Assembly (NCBI RefSeq): GCF_900289145.1
Contig: NZ_OKQO01000004.1
Location: 124,001 to 188,000 of the forward strand
Length of the DNA: 64,000 nucleotides
Direction of reading: 5' to 3'
Source of the DNA: Neobittarella massiliensis (ex Bilen et al. 2018)
GTDB taxonomy: Bacteria; Bacillota; Clostridia; Oscillospirales; Ruminococcaceae
Shown here piece by piece: positions 7,458 through 15,477 of the stretch. Under the pieces are notes generated by a model. That model was not told the DNA's origin and ran no database searches. It saw only the letters and a program-made list of their open reading frames with translations. Position numbers and translations under genes: made by a program. Numbering within the stretch: position 1 is the first letter of the stretch; the number at the start of each line of letters is the position of its first letter.

Positions 7458-9272
7458 ATCTGGCAATAATTCGTCGGTTTCGGGCGCTTCTGCCGGCAAG
7501 ATCAGCACCACACAGTTGCACGGAGCTCGATTTATACGCTTGGTCATGGTGTAGCCTTTTTCGCGGGTCTGGATCTTTTTATCCTGTTTAGCCCAGCTTA
7601 AAAACGCCTGAGGATTAAATCCCTGCTCTTGGCAAATACGGTTAAAGACGCTGCGTACGATGTAAGCGTGTCCGCGATCAATAGCGCCCCACACCTCATT
7701 TTGGTCGCTCTCCCCGCAAAAGCGGTGCCGGTTTTGCACCACATATTCACAGAGGAAGTCATAGCAGCGGCCATTGACATCCACACTGGCTCTAGTGCGT
7801 AAAAATTCGGCGATATCAGCCAGAGTCAGGGCTTTGTCGTCAGTAAATATCCATCTGGTCGCCAGCTCGTCAGCGGTCAATAATAGAGCAGCAGCCATGG
7901 CCTGTTTCTCGGTGGTATCGCTCTGCTGAAGCTGAACTAAATACCTGGAAAAGAGGCGTTCTGCCTCCTGTATACCAGCCTCATCCAGTTGCTGTACAAA
8001 TAGCGGACCGGCAAATCCATAGTTTCGCTTTACCGCGTTGGCTGTGCCGCGTGGATCTCTAAATAGCTTTTCTCGGCACTCTACCTCTACAATACGGTTG
8101 ACGGCGCCACCACCGGATGAGGCGCTGGTGATCGGCATCTCACCAGAGGTAAGGATGCAGTTCTGCCAGGTGGGGGTCTTGTCTGTGCCACCCTGCCGGT
8201 TTCCCCGGGTGCGGCCCACTCCCTCAGATAGCATATAGATATCTTTATCGAACTCTTTCTTGTCCTTGGCGATCTGCAACTCATCCAGTATCAGCGGCAA
8301 GCTGTTGCAAAACGCCGCCGAGCGCTCGCGGCCCACCGCAGTTGAGTTGAATGTGTGTATGTACCGCCCCATCTCCGGACAGGCCCAAACACTGGCCGCC
8401 AACATCAGCCCTACCGTTTTGCCGCTCTCAGTGCCGCCCCACAGGTGTACGAAAAAGGGAAGGCAACCCAGCGGACCGACAAGTACGCTGGCAAAAGATG
8501 CCGCGAGCACGATACGGGCGGTAATGCTGTCCTGAACCCGTGCTTTACGGGCAATATCCAGCCAAGTGTCAAAGCTGCCGGCAGTACGTACGCTCTCAAA
8601 ATAGGCGCGAAAATTAGCATCCCCATCAAATACCAGGTTGTCCACATAGGGGGAAAAGCCTTCTCCAGAGATCCAGCCCAACCGGCCGACACTCTGCTTT
8701 TCGGGGATCATGTCATAGTTTAGTCCCTCGATATCATGTAGGTAGCGCACCATATAGGCGGCGTTTTCGGAGGTCACCGCCACACCTACATTGGCCAGTT
8801 CTAAAATGCTCTGTCTGCTGGCCAGAGTGCGTTTGTCTGCTGTGGTATGGCGCCACTGTCTGCCCTTGCGAAAGGCCAGCACCAGCTTTTCAACCCCCGT
8901 GTCAATATTGCATAGGCGCATGACCGGTAGGATGGGGTGATTGCACGCCACGATCTCCCGATAGTCCTCGTCTATGCTCACCCCGTACTCATCAGCCCGC
9001 CAGGGGCCTGTCGTGAGCTCTATCTCCTGTCCTTCGAATTGGGTAACAGACATAGCATATACGGGTTGGCTAAGTGCTCGCTGTTTTTTCACATACTCAC
9101 CAAAGGCTTTTTTAAAGCCGGTGACCCGCACTTTACGCGCCTGCTCACTGACCCGTTGGGTCATGCGCTCCAACACAAATTTGTCGTCAAAAAATTGGTA
9201 CAGGAACTCATAAGGAGCGGTGCCCTCTAGAAAATCTTCCCGTGTGAATGCCGGGACCTGAATCACCTCCAC
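7452..9272 (-). CDS. DUF927 replicative helicase/ATPase
   Basis: The product has 606 residues. A P-loop (WGGTESGKTVGLMLAASVW) lies near residue 278 and a Walker B-like strand (LPLILDELQ) near residue 327. Between these is the SAAFCNSLP segment common to DUF927 proteins, which are phage/plasmid superfamily ATPases. It probably unwinds DNA during phage replication together with the CHC2 primase encoded upstream, whose end it overlaps. The start is GTG 9272, 9 bases after GGAGG. Its C-terminus runs into the iteron cluster, supporting an origin-proximal replication role. Confidence 0.82.
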   Translation of the reverse strand: MEVIQVPAFTREDFLEGTAPYEFLYQFFDDKFVLERMTQRVSEQARKVRVTGFKKAFGEYVKKQRALSQPVYAMSVTQFEGQEIELTTGPWRADEYGVSIDEDYREIVACNHPILPVMRLCNIDTGVEKLVLAFRKGRQWRHTTADKRTLASRQSILELANVGVAVTSENAAYMVRYLHDIEGLNYDMIPEKQSVGRLGWISGEGFSPYVDNLVFDGDANFRAYFESVRTAGSFDTWLDIARKARVQDSITARIVLAASFASVLVGPLGCLPFFVHLWGGTESGKTVGLMLAASVWACPEMGRYIHTFNSTAVGRERSAAFCNSLPLILDELQIAKDKKEFDKDIYMLSEGVGRTRGNRQGGTDKTPTWQNCILTSGEMPITSASSGGGAVNRIVEVECREKLFRDPRGTANAVKRNYGFAGPLFVQQLDEAGIQEAERLFSRYLVQLQQSDTTEKQAMAAALLLTADELATRWIFTDDKALTLADIAEFLRTRASVDVNGRCYDFLCEYVVQNRHRFCGESDQNEVWGAIDRGHAYIVRSVFNRICQEQGFNPQAFLSWAKQDKKIQTREKGYTMTKRINRAPCNCVVLILPAEAPETDELLPDV

Positions 9273-9831
9273 CTGTTAAGGCCTCCCATCTGTCAAAATT
9301 TTCAAACATTTCTAGCCAAAGACCTACAGCCGGGATCCGGTGAAAAGCAAATGCCCATTCTTGAGGAAGCTCCGGAGGTTGGCCGGATCCGTCCCATGTG
9401 GGGCGGCATGACTCTGTCATTCGATTCAGCCCCCGAAATTCGGCTAAATAAGCTGCTGTCTGCTGCTGGTAAAGCAGTTTGTCACGCTCCAGCTTTTGTA
9501 GCTCTAAGGCCCGTTTTTCTGCGGCTGCTTTGGCCCTGCGGCGCTCTTCTGGGGTGCCTCTGCCACGCAGTAACCCCAGCGAAAAGTCTTCATCCAATCG
9601 CACTAGAGCCTGACTATAACTGATGCCAAAGAGCTGCATCACCAGATCGATAACCGACCCATGTGCACCACATACAAAGCAGATAAATCGGTCTTGTGTA
9701 TAGGCAAAGTTCTTGTGTTCACCGCGATGGATGGGGCACGGAATGCGTCCCTTAGGCGATAGCTCCACTCCGTAATAGGACAAAGCCTGCGGGATGCTCA
9801 CGCGATCTTTTATGATGTCTGCGGCATTCAT
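9208..9831 (-). CDS. CHC2 zinc-finger DNA primase
   Basis: The product has 207 residues from ATG 9831, which lies 5 bases after GGGGGG. The N-terminus begins MNAADIIKDRVSIPQALSYY. A zinc finger follows, PCPIHRGEHKN with FICFVCGAHGSVIDLVM, the CHC2 fold of DnaG-type primases. There is no TOPRIM domain, so it is a short form like those paired with DUF927 helicases. A Lys/Arg-rich helix (RRRAKAAAEKRALELQKLER) follows the finger. The start overlaps the ERCC4 nuclease stop by 4 bases, which suggests translational coupling. Confidence 0.85.
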   Translation of the reverse strand: MNAADIIKDRVSIPQALSYYGVELSPKGRIPCPIHRGEHKNFAYTQDRFICFVCGAHGSVIDLVMQLFGISYSQALVRLDEDFSLGLLRGRGTPEERRRAKAAAEKRALELQKLERDKLLYQQQTAAYLAEFRGLNRMTESCRPTWDGSGQPPELPQEWAFAFHRIPAVGLWLEMFENFDRWEALTGGGDSGPGIHTGRFSRGHRSL

Positions 9832-10358
9832 GTAAACCCCCCTTCCAATCTCTGCCGAGCCCAATAATAGAGAATCCCATACAGGATCCTCCCGCTTTCT
9901 TGCGGTCGACAGAACACCACCGTGATACCGTATTTTGCCTGCCAGGATAACAGGCTGGCTGCCAGTGCTTTGGGAGACAGTTGGCTGCGGTATCTGTGGT
10001 CAAAGATATCTTGCCAAGTGGCGTTTTCTATGAGTAGGAATACCTTGACCCCGGAGGCGCGAGCGCGCAAGAACTCGGCTTCAAACCGGCGGCGGTCCGC
10101 CGTAAAGTTTCCCGCGATCTCGTCAATGTTGGCTTTGCGCTCGATGACAACCTCATCCTGTAGGCTGTAAAAACCACCTGTTCCATCAGGTATCAGGGCA
10201 GTGTAGTCTCCAAAATCCAGTTTTCCACGCTGTACAGCGATTTTTTTACCGGCCAAGGATGACTCCACATGTTCCCATACCTGTTCTCGCGTATCTGCTA
10301 GGATCTCGAGCCTTTTCAGGCGGTCTTTGATCTCTTTTTCACTGTATCGTCTGCGCAT
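9828..10358 (-). CDS. ERCC4-type (XPF-like) nuclease
   Basis: The product has 176 residues. The XPF nuclease signature is complete: LADTREQ near residue 19, KLDFGDYTALIP, then VIERKANIDEIAGNF, giving the D...GD...ERKxxxD metal site. These single-domain phage enzymes cut branched DNA in replication and recombination. It lies between a DUF669 single-strand-binding-like protein and the primase. The ATG at 10358 is preferred over an upstream TTG. Confidence 0.85.
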   Translation of the reverse strand: MRRRYSEKEIKDRLKRLEILADTREQVWEHVESSLAGKKIAVQRGKLDFGDYTALIPDGTGGFYSLQDEVVIERKANIDEIAGNFTADRRRFEAEFLRARASGVKVFLLIENATWQDIFDHRYRSQLSPKALAASLLSWQAKYGITVVFCRPQESGRILYGILYYWARQRLEGGFT

Positions 10359-10360
10359 GA

Positions 10361-10798
10361 TCAAAAAGGCAGGTCATCATCGTCGAGATCTACCTGGGAA
10401 AAGTCGGACACCTGTTGCCGTTGCGGGGCTTCTCCCTGCCATTCGGGCAGATCCGCTTGTCTCTGGGGAGAGATAAAGCGGCGCACCTTCATGTAGCCGT
10501 TGTCGTCCTCGATGAGCTTGGCGGCGCCCATGGCTCCGATCCAGCCCAGGATCTCATTGTCCCCCTCAGCGATCTTGAAGCTGTCTTTTAGCTCGGTGAG
10601 GTTGCGGTTAAACCACTGATTCTTCACGATATAATGCTTGATGGTGATGTCTGAACCGTTGGGCTTTACGGATACGATCAGCATAGGGTTGCCACTGGTG
10701 CGACTGACTGCCTCTTGCACTTCGGTGATGACCACACGGTAGTCGCCCGGGGTCAGGTGGTGATACTCTTCTCTTTTGTAGCCGTCAAAAATGCTCAT
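10361..10798 (-). CDS. DUF669 protein, probable single-stranded DNA-binding protein
   Basis: The product has 145 residues. The N-terminal beta-rich domain (LTPGDYRVVITEVQEAVSRT) with the central GWIGAMGAAKLIE segment matches DUF669. The C-terminus ends in DLDDDDLPF, an acidic tail with terminal Pro-Phe like that of SSB proteins, which recruits replication partners. It sits among recombination and replication genes, which supports the role. It overlaps the ERCC4 gene by a few bases. Confidence 0.8.
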   Translation of the reverse strand: MSIFDGYKREEYHHLTPGDYRVVITEVQEAVSRTSGNPMLIVSVKPNGSDITIKHYIVKNQWFNRNLTELKDSFKIAEGDNEILGWIGAMGAAKLIEDDNGYMKVRRFISPQRQADLPEWQGEAPQRQQVSDFSQVDLDDDDLPF

Positions 10799-10855
10799 TT
10801 ATATTCCTCCACTTAATGGTGTGAAAAATCAAATTGTATATGTCTTTCAGCTGAT

Positions 10856-11437
10856 CTAATCAGATATCTCATCCATATGAGTAGCTTGCATGTCGGCCAG
10901 ATGTAGAGCCAGTGCCAGAGGATACTTGTCAAAAGCCGCTGACTGGGCATAACTGCCGCCCTTTACTGCCTCATCGTAGCCGCCCATGTGCCAGCGGATC
11001 GCCACTGCTTCTTCTGTAGACAGCCGGATAAACCGCTCGATGAGGAATACCGACTTCTCGCCGTGGCCATAGGGGAACTGATCTTCGACCTGATAAAAGG
11101 GGGCCTTTTCCCACTTGCCGGTCTGCTCATTTTTTACATTGCGGGTGCTCACTTTATAGAAATTGGCCTTACACAAGTCGTGCAACAGCGCACAGATAGC
11201 AATACTTTCTTCTCGTTGCGCGTGAGCCTTTATATCTTCTGCCAGCTCAGCGCGCAGTCGCTGATACACATGGACACTGTGTTCGCACAAGCCGCCCGGA
11301 TAGGAGCCATGAAAACGCGTCGAGGCTGGTGCTGTAAAAAAATCGGTCGTTTCCAACCAGGCTAAAAGCTTGTCCGCTCCGGTCCTGGCAATATGCGTGC
11401 GATAGATCTGTAAAAACTCCTGTTTAAACTCGCTCAT
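10856..11437 (-). CDS. HD-domain phosphohydrolase
   Basis: The product has 193 residues from ATG 11437, 5 bases after GGAGG. The HD metal site is visible: HGSYPGGLCEHSVHVYQR, then ICALLHDLCKA, HGEKSVFL and a late Asp in LALHLADMQATH. Related phage proteins hydrolyse nucleotides or nucleic-acid ends. The exact substrate is unknown. It overlaps the PD-(D/E)XK nuclease gene by 4 bases, so the two are probably co-translated. Confidence 0.8.
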   Translation of the reverse strand: MSEFKQEFLQIYRTHIARTGADKLLAWLETTDFFTAPASTRFHGSYPGGLCEHSVHVYQRLRAELAEDIKAHAQREESIAICALLHDLCKANFYKVSTRNVKNEQTGKWEKAPFYQVEDQFPYGHGEKSVFLIERFIRLSTEEAVAIRWHMGGYDEAVKGGSYAQSAAFDKYPLALALHLADMQATHMDEISD

Positions 11438-12039
11438 CGTGCCCTCCAATTTTTAAAATAGATTTCTGACAGTTGGCTGTGATCCAGATAGTGTAGAAAA
11501 TCCACTATCGTTTCTTCTATGGGTGGTGTGTCCTGACGCGTATAGCGTTCTTGATAGAGGTCATGCCCATCACTTACTAAGTAGGTAAATCCTGCAGCTT
11601 CCGGGCACAGGGCCAAATACATGGGGTGCTGTGGACTATCTAAATACTTGCCCGACCGGTAGCGATGAGAGAATTTGATATCGTATATTTCGCCAGCTTT
11701 CAGCACATCCAGTCGACCGTATAATAGTAGCGGCACACCGGATACCTGCCGCCGGCAGGAGAGTGGCACTTGCATGGCCCCGCCCTGCACAACTTGTGCC
11801 ACCTGCTCGACACCGGCAGCCCATTTGTGCTTATCCGTTGAGCTGGTACTGGCACATTTGGCGGTCACCAGATCCTCGAAATCAATACCGTCCTGCATGG
11901 CTTTCGACCGTCCGGCCGGCTCACGCCGTAGGACTCTCAAAAAGTCCTGATGGGCTCGCTCTGTATCAGCGGCTCGATATTGCCAAAGCCAGGCCTGCAG
12001 CAGCGATTGCGTGAGCAGATACCTAGTTCTTGGACACAT
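11434..12039 (-). CDS. PD-(D/E)XK superfamily nuclease
   Basis: The product has 201 residues. The central motif GRLDVLKAGEIYDIKFS gives the D...(D)xK catalytic core, with an upstream DGIDFEDLVTA helix supplying the acidic residue. Cas4/RecB-like and phage exonucleases share this form. Pairing with the adjacent Sak4-type ATPase suggests a phage recombination module with an exonuclease and an annealing or loading partner; that is inference. Confidence 0.75.
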   Translation of the reverse strand: MCPRTRYLLTQSLLQAWLWQYRAADTERAHQDFLRVLRREPAGRSKAMQDGIDFEDLVTAKCASTSSTDKHKWAAGVEQVAQVVQGGAMQVPLSCRRQVSGVPLLLYGRLDVLKAGEIYDIKFSHRYRSGKYLDSPQHPMYLALCPEAAGFTYLVSDGHDLYQERYTRQDTPPIEETIVDFLHYLDHSQLSEIYFKNWRAR

Positions 12040-12964
12040 AACAGCCAGCCTCTTTGTCCCAGCGCAGACCCAATTCTTTTACCCGTGCAGAAAGCCGGGA
12101 AGAAGCCTCTTTTTGGCTGGTCAGATGGTGCTCCATATGCCGTAACAGCTCAGCTGCCTGTGTTGCGCTGTCGGCATCCTGTACAGCACTCAGCACTTTC
12201 TCGATCTGTGCCATGGTCTGTTGGTAGGCATCCTGCTGACCAGCTACTTGATCAGCCTCAGCTTGTATGTAGTCACGGGCGCGGGCAAACAGCTTTGTTA
12301 AAAAGTCGTTGGGCGTTCCCTCATCCAGCTTGGGCATTTTGATCAGGCCCTGCACTCCATAACAGCCTTTGGCAAAATACTGTTCGGTGGGCGAAAATCC
12401 CAGCACCCGGTCATCTCCGACCATCTGCAAAAAACACCCCAGATCGCAGGGTTGCCACACGATATCGCGGGCAGCGCCTTCGCATAAGAGTCTCTGGCGG
12501 GTTACATCGCCGTCACGCTGCTCCACTGTATGGAACACATAGATGATATTTTTGTTCTGGACATACTTTAGCTGGTTGGTAAAACGGACAAATTCCGCTT
12601 TTACGGCGCCAAATCCTTTCAGGGAGATCGCACCATTCTTCTGCCGGTTAAGCGTGGGATTTTGGCGCATAGCCCAGTCCTGCAGAAAGGTGACGAAGCT
12701 ACCGCCGGTATCGATCACGACGGTCTGACAGCGCTGTACAGTAGGGCTCTGCATATCCTGTAGTACCTCTTCGTAGGTCTCGGCCTCGATGGTAAGCTTA
12801 CGGTGTGCGGCCCGGACGCGGGACACTCCCTTATCAAAGTCGATGAGTACCGGGTTGGGGGCAGACAGCGCCAGTGTAGTCTTACCGGTGCCAGGGCTGC
12901 CGCTGATGATCATGGAAAAGCGCTTATTGGTAAAATCCATCTCTGATGGCTGAATGATTGCCAT
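12023..12964 (-). CDS. AAA_24 / Sak4-like RecA-fold ATPase
   Basis: The product has 313 residues. Walker A is GSPGTGKTTLALSAPNPVL near residue 22, followed by LIDFDKGVSRV. Walker B is CQTVVIDTGGSF near residue 80. Later strands (NIIYVFHTVEQRDG) match phage nucleotide-binding AAA_24 proteins, several of which act as single-strand annealing recombinases. The ATG follows AGGAG. It overlaps the nuclease gene by 17 bases. Confidence 0.8.
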   Translation of the reverse strand: MAIIQPSEMDFTNKRFSMIISGSPGTGKTTLALSAPNPVLIDFDKGVSRVRAAHRKLTIEAETYEEVLQDMQSPTVQRCQTVVIDTGGSFVTFLQDWAMRQNPTLNRQKNGAISLKGFGAVKAEFVRFTNQLKYVQNKNIIYVFHTVEQRDGDVTRQRLLCEGAARDIVWQPCDLGCFLQMVGDDRVLGFSPTEQYFAKGCYGVQGLIKMPKLDEGTPNDFLTKLFARARDYIQAEADQVAGQQDAYQQTMAQIEKVLSAVQDADSATQAAELLRHMEHHLTSQKEASSRLSARVKELGLRWDKEAGCYVSKN

Positions 12965-12991
12965 TTTAGTTCTCCTTTCCTCTCGCGATCT

Positions 12992-13264
12992 TCATAGATC
13001 CTCTTGCAGGTGCTTTGGTTTAGTGCGGCCAGTATGGACCATCCAAGCAGCAAAATCAGCCAGATCGCTCTTTATGTACTCTTCTATGTCTTCTGCGCAC
13101 GCTTCTCCGTATATCGCTACGTCCACGCAGTCCGCACAGTACGGGTGATTGCCCAGCAAATATGCCGCGGGTGCGCCACAGCATATACAGGTAGGCGGCG
13201 CATAGATGCTGTTCGAATTGGGGCATTTGAGATCACAGGGACTATGCCGGCAGATATCACACAT
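12992..13264 (-). CDS. Cys-rich zinc-binding phage protein
   Basis: The product has 90 residues from ATG 13264, 10 bases after AGGAG; ATG 13273 is the alternative. Several CxxC pairs are present: CDICRHSPCDLKCP, CICCGAP and CADC. They point to two zinc sites. The C-terminus is helical and acidic. The function is unknown. The start overlaps the stop of the tiny upstream gene. Confidence 0.65.
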   Translation of the reverse strand: MCDICRHSPCDLKCPNSNSIYAPPTCICCGAPAAYLLGNHPYCADCVDVAIYGEACAEDIEEYIKSDLADFAAWMVHTGRTKPKHLQEDL

Positions 13265-13415
13265 CTGTCTCATTCTCCTCTAAGGCACGGATGGTCTGCA
13301 CAGCCTCCTGGATAATATCGATATAGACATCCGCCTCTCGTCCCAATGTGCGTCCTATGAGTAGATCTGACATCAATTCGATGCGTTCTAATAACACAAA
13401 AGATTTTTCACTCAT
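13257..13415 (-). CDS. Tiny phage protein, 52 residues
   Basis: The gene encodes MSEKSFVLLERIELMSDLLI followed by a helical acidic tail. The ATG lies 8 bases after AGGAGG, which is strong support for a gene this short. It sits between a membrane protein and the Cys-rich protein in the early leftward operon. No family is recognised. Confidence 0.55.
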   Translation of the reverse strand: MSEKSFVLLERIELMSDLLIGRTLGREADVYIDIIQEAVQTIRALEENETDV

Positions 13416-13427
13416 GACGTGTGCCTC

Positions 13428-13697
13428 CTATTTGACAAACCGGTCGATCGGTTGTACATTATGGTTGCAGATTCTATTTTTGGGCCCGTCCTCAGTGTTG
13501 CAGCACTGGGGGCGGTCTCTTTTTTGCTTGTGATTTAGCTGACTGTACCAGTGGTACTCTACTGAAACTACTAGGCCCAAAAGACAAATAAGTCCGGCAA
13601 AGAGTGACTGAGCCGGTGAGATTCCACCGCCATCAGACATAGCAGCCGTTAGAAAAAGCCCGAGTGCCGACAGCGTACCGGCTATTTTATGTATCAT
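13428..13697 (-). CDS. Small two-helix membrane protein
   Basis: The product has 89 residues from ATG 13697, which follows AGGAGG by 7 bases. Two hydrophobic segments are present: KIAGTLSALGLFLTAAM and LFAGLICLLGLVVSVEYHW. The basic C-terminal tail probably faces the cytoplasm. Holin-like or superinfection roles are possible but unsupported. It belongs to the early operon. Confidence 0.55.
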   Translation of the reverse strand: MIHKIAGTLSALGLFLTAAMSDGGGISPAQSLFAGLICLLGLVVSVEYHWYSQLNHKQKRDRPQCCNTEDGPKNRICNHNVQPIDRFVK

Positions 13698-13711
13698 GCA
13701 GCCACCTCCTT

Positions 13712-14011
13712 TCATAAGCCACTCACGCACATGCTTAGCCGATACCAAAGCCAAAACTGTGTGGAGGGGATTTTGTAAATGCCGTTGCGACCACCCTGCA
13801 TAGGTTTTGCTACACCGAATGGACAGTGGCCAGAGGATAAAACCTTTTTAAAAGCATCCTTGTCCATCCCCAAAAATTGCGCTGCAGCCTCTGCGGGAAT
13901 GAGCCGGGGATATCGAGTAATAAGCTCGTCCAGTTTTTGCAGATCCTCGATTACTGAGGCTGGCGCTTGTAGCAGTGACTGCACAGCGTGTTGATAAGTA
14001 TTTGCGCCCAC
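13712..14011 (-). CDS. Phage DNA-binding regulator-like protein
   Basis: The product has 99 residues. GTG 14011 is chosen because it lies 7 bases after AGGAGG; no such site precedes the longer frame. The segment LIPAEAAAQFLGMDKDAFKKVL looks like a MerR/excisionase-type winged helix, and GRNGIYKIPSTQFWLWY fits the wing. It could act as Cro, excisionase or an early regulator. Confidence 0.6.
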   Translation of the reverse strand: MGANTYQHAVQSLLQAPASVIEDLQKLDELITRYPRLIPAEAAAQFLGMDKDAFKKVLSSGHCPFGVAKPMQGGRNGIYKIPSTQFWLWYRLSMCVSGL

Positions 14012-14057
14012 GACGTTTCCTCCTTTCGATTTTTTGTTAAATGCTTTACTGTCCGGT

Positions 14058-14279
14058 TTAACGGATAGTTTCTGTGCTATCATCTAGCTGTAGGATACGG
14101 TTGATGCTGGCGACAATCTTGGGAGCTGTGCGCTGGCCGGTGAAAATTTTATATAGATATGCGGTATCAACATATAACCCAGTATCCTTACGAATATTTT
14201 CAGCAAGCCAAGTTTGTGATGCTCCTTTCTCGATGAGTTTTGTTTTTACGCACAACCCGTACGGCGTCAATTTGCTCAT
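14058..14279 (-). CDS. Cro-like phage regulator
   Basis: The product has 73 residues from ATG 14279. It has the five-helix XRE layout: TPYGLCVKTKLIEKGASQTW, LAENIRKDTGLYVDTAYLYK, then a recognition-type helix and ASINRILQL. It is the first leftward gene after the operator region and faces the repressor gene, exactly where Cro lies in lambdoid-style switches. AGGAGG lies 12 bases upstream, a long spacing. The function is inferred from fold and position. Confidence 0.65.
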   Translation of the reverse strand: MSKLTPYGLCVKTKLIEKGASQTWLAENIRKDTGLYVDTAYLYKIFTGQRTAPKIVASINRILQLDDSTETIR

Positions 14280-14319
14280 TCCGACAAAAATCCTCCTTTC
14301 TATAGTTTCTAATTGACAA

Positions 14320-14444
14320 GTACTCAAACATGTACTATAGTGTAGTTGTCACACTACCATAGTTACTCTTTGGAGTACGTCCTTGATTGCATTATAGTAC
14401 CTTTGCAGGTACGTGTCAATGCAATTGCGTACCCCATAGTGTAC
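14320..14444. promoter_or_regulatory. Phage switch: four GTAC-N8-GTAC operators
   Basis: Four 16-bp palindromic sites with GTAC half-sites spaced by 8 bases lie at 14320-14335, 14363-14378 (first half TTAC), 14397-14412 and 14429-14444. Centre-to-centre distances are 43, 34 and 32 bases. Site 3 fills the spacer of the early promoter and site 4 abuts its -35 box. Binding by the XRE repressor is inferred. Confidence 0.75.
14391..14419 (-). promoter_or_regulatory. Early lytic promoter, consensus sigma-A
   Basis: The minus strand reads TTGACA (14414-14419), a 17-base spacer, then TATAAT (14391-14396), an exact match to consensus at both boxes. It drives the leftward Cro-like gene and early operon. 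Operator site 3 lies inside the spacer, so bound repressor would block polymerase. Confidence 0.85.
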
Positions 14445-14477
14445 TTCTGCCTAGTGCACAAAAATGAGGTAATATAA

Positions 14478-14903
14478 ATGAGCAATTTGTATGAATGTAT
14501 TATGAAGCTGTGTGCGGACAAGGGAATATCAGGGTATAAAATGTGTGCCGACACAGGAATAAGCAGAGGCTTGCTTACAGACTTAAAGGCAGGCAGAAAA
14601 AAGACAATTACGACAGGGACAGCACAAAAAATCGCTGATTACTTTGGAGTGTCTGTTGACTATCTACTAGGCAACGGAACAGAAAAAGCGCCCACCCTTA
14701 CAAAAAAGGATGAGCGCGATATAGCCCGTCAGCTCGAGACATTGAGTCAATCGTTGGAGAGCGGGGAGGGGCTGATGTTTGATGGGGATCCACTCAGTGA
14801 TGAAGCGCGTGAATCGATCCTACAGGCCATGAAATTGGGGCTAGAGGCCGCAAAACTGCGGAACAAGGAAAAGTATACCCCTAAGAAATATAAGAAGGGA
14901 TAG
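14478..14903 (+). CDS. XRE-family prophage repressor (CI-like)
   Basis: The product has 141 residues. An N-terminal helix-turn-helix spans residues 5-65: LCADKGISGYKMCADTGISR, then a linker, with AQKIADYFGVSVDYLLG closing the domain. The C-terminal half is helical and charged and lacks a LexA-like peptidase. Such repressors are usually inactivated by a separate ImmA protease, and one is encoded 1 base downstream. The GTAC-N8-GTAC sites directly upstream are the likely operators. Confidence 0.85.
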   Translation: MSNLYECIMKLCADKGISGYKMCADTGISRGLLTDLKAGRKKTITTGTAQKIADYFGVSVDYLLGNGTEKAPTLTKKDERDIARQLETLSQSLESGEGLMFDGDPLSDEARESILQAMKLGLEAAKLRNKEKYTPKKYKKG

Positions 14904-14904
14904 A

Positions 14905-15405
14905 ATGAAAATCAAGCAACTGGCAGATCAAATAGCTGCCAAATACCGTACCAGGGACCCTTATGAGCTGGCCCGGGCGCTTGATGTCATCGTCATTGAC
15001 ACACCGCTACAAGGTGTGCGCGGTTTTTGCCACCGCATCTCGCGGTGCAAGATCATCTATATAGATAATAGTTTAGACGACTGGCAACGTCGCATTGTGT
15101 GTGCGCACGAGCTAGGCCATCTGCTTATGCACAAGGATCTAAACCGTATCTATATGGATAACCACACATACCTGCTATCAAGCCGGTATGAGCGCGAGGC
15201 TGACAAGTTCGCTGTGTGCTATTTGTACGACGATGACTACATCCAGCAGCTACAACTAGGCACAGTACAGCAGGCGTCTGCCGCAATGGGTGTGCCCGAG
15301 CCGTTAGCTGAGTATAGGATGCTTTGCACACCGCCTACACTTTTTCAAGACACAATAAAAGACCAGCCAACAGCTGCCACTGTTGACTGGCCCAAGAGCA
15401 TGTAA
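14905..15405 (+). CDS. immA: ImmA/IrrE-family metallopeptidase
   Basis: The product has 166 residues. The zinc protease motif HELGHLLMH lies near residue 72, with a downstream READKFAVCYLY glutamate helix. This family cleaves or inactivates partner XRE repressors after DNA damage. It lies one base after the repressor gene and is certainly co-transcribed with it. A leftward-type hairpin overlaps the 3' end of the frame. Confidence 0.85.
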   Translation: MKIKQLADQIAAKYRTRDPYELARALDVIVIDTPLQGVRGFCHRISRCKIIYIDNSLDDWQRRIVCAHELGHLLMHKDLNRIYMDNHTYLLSSRYEREADKFAVCYLYDDDYIQQLQLGTVQQASAAMGVPEPLAEYRMLCTPPTLFQDTIKDQPTAATVDWPKSM

Positions 15406-15477
15406 ATGGATCCCACCACTTACGGGAATATCTTACCACACCAAAAAGGTGTAAGTAAAGGATAGGAAGTGTGCAAA

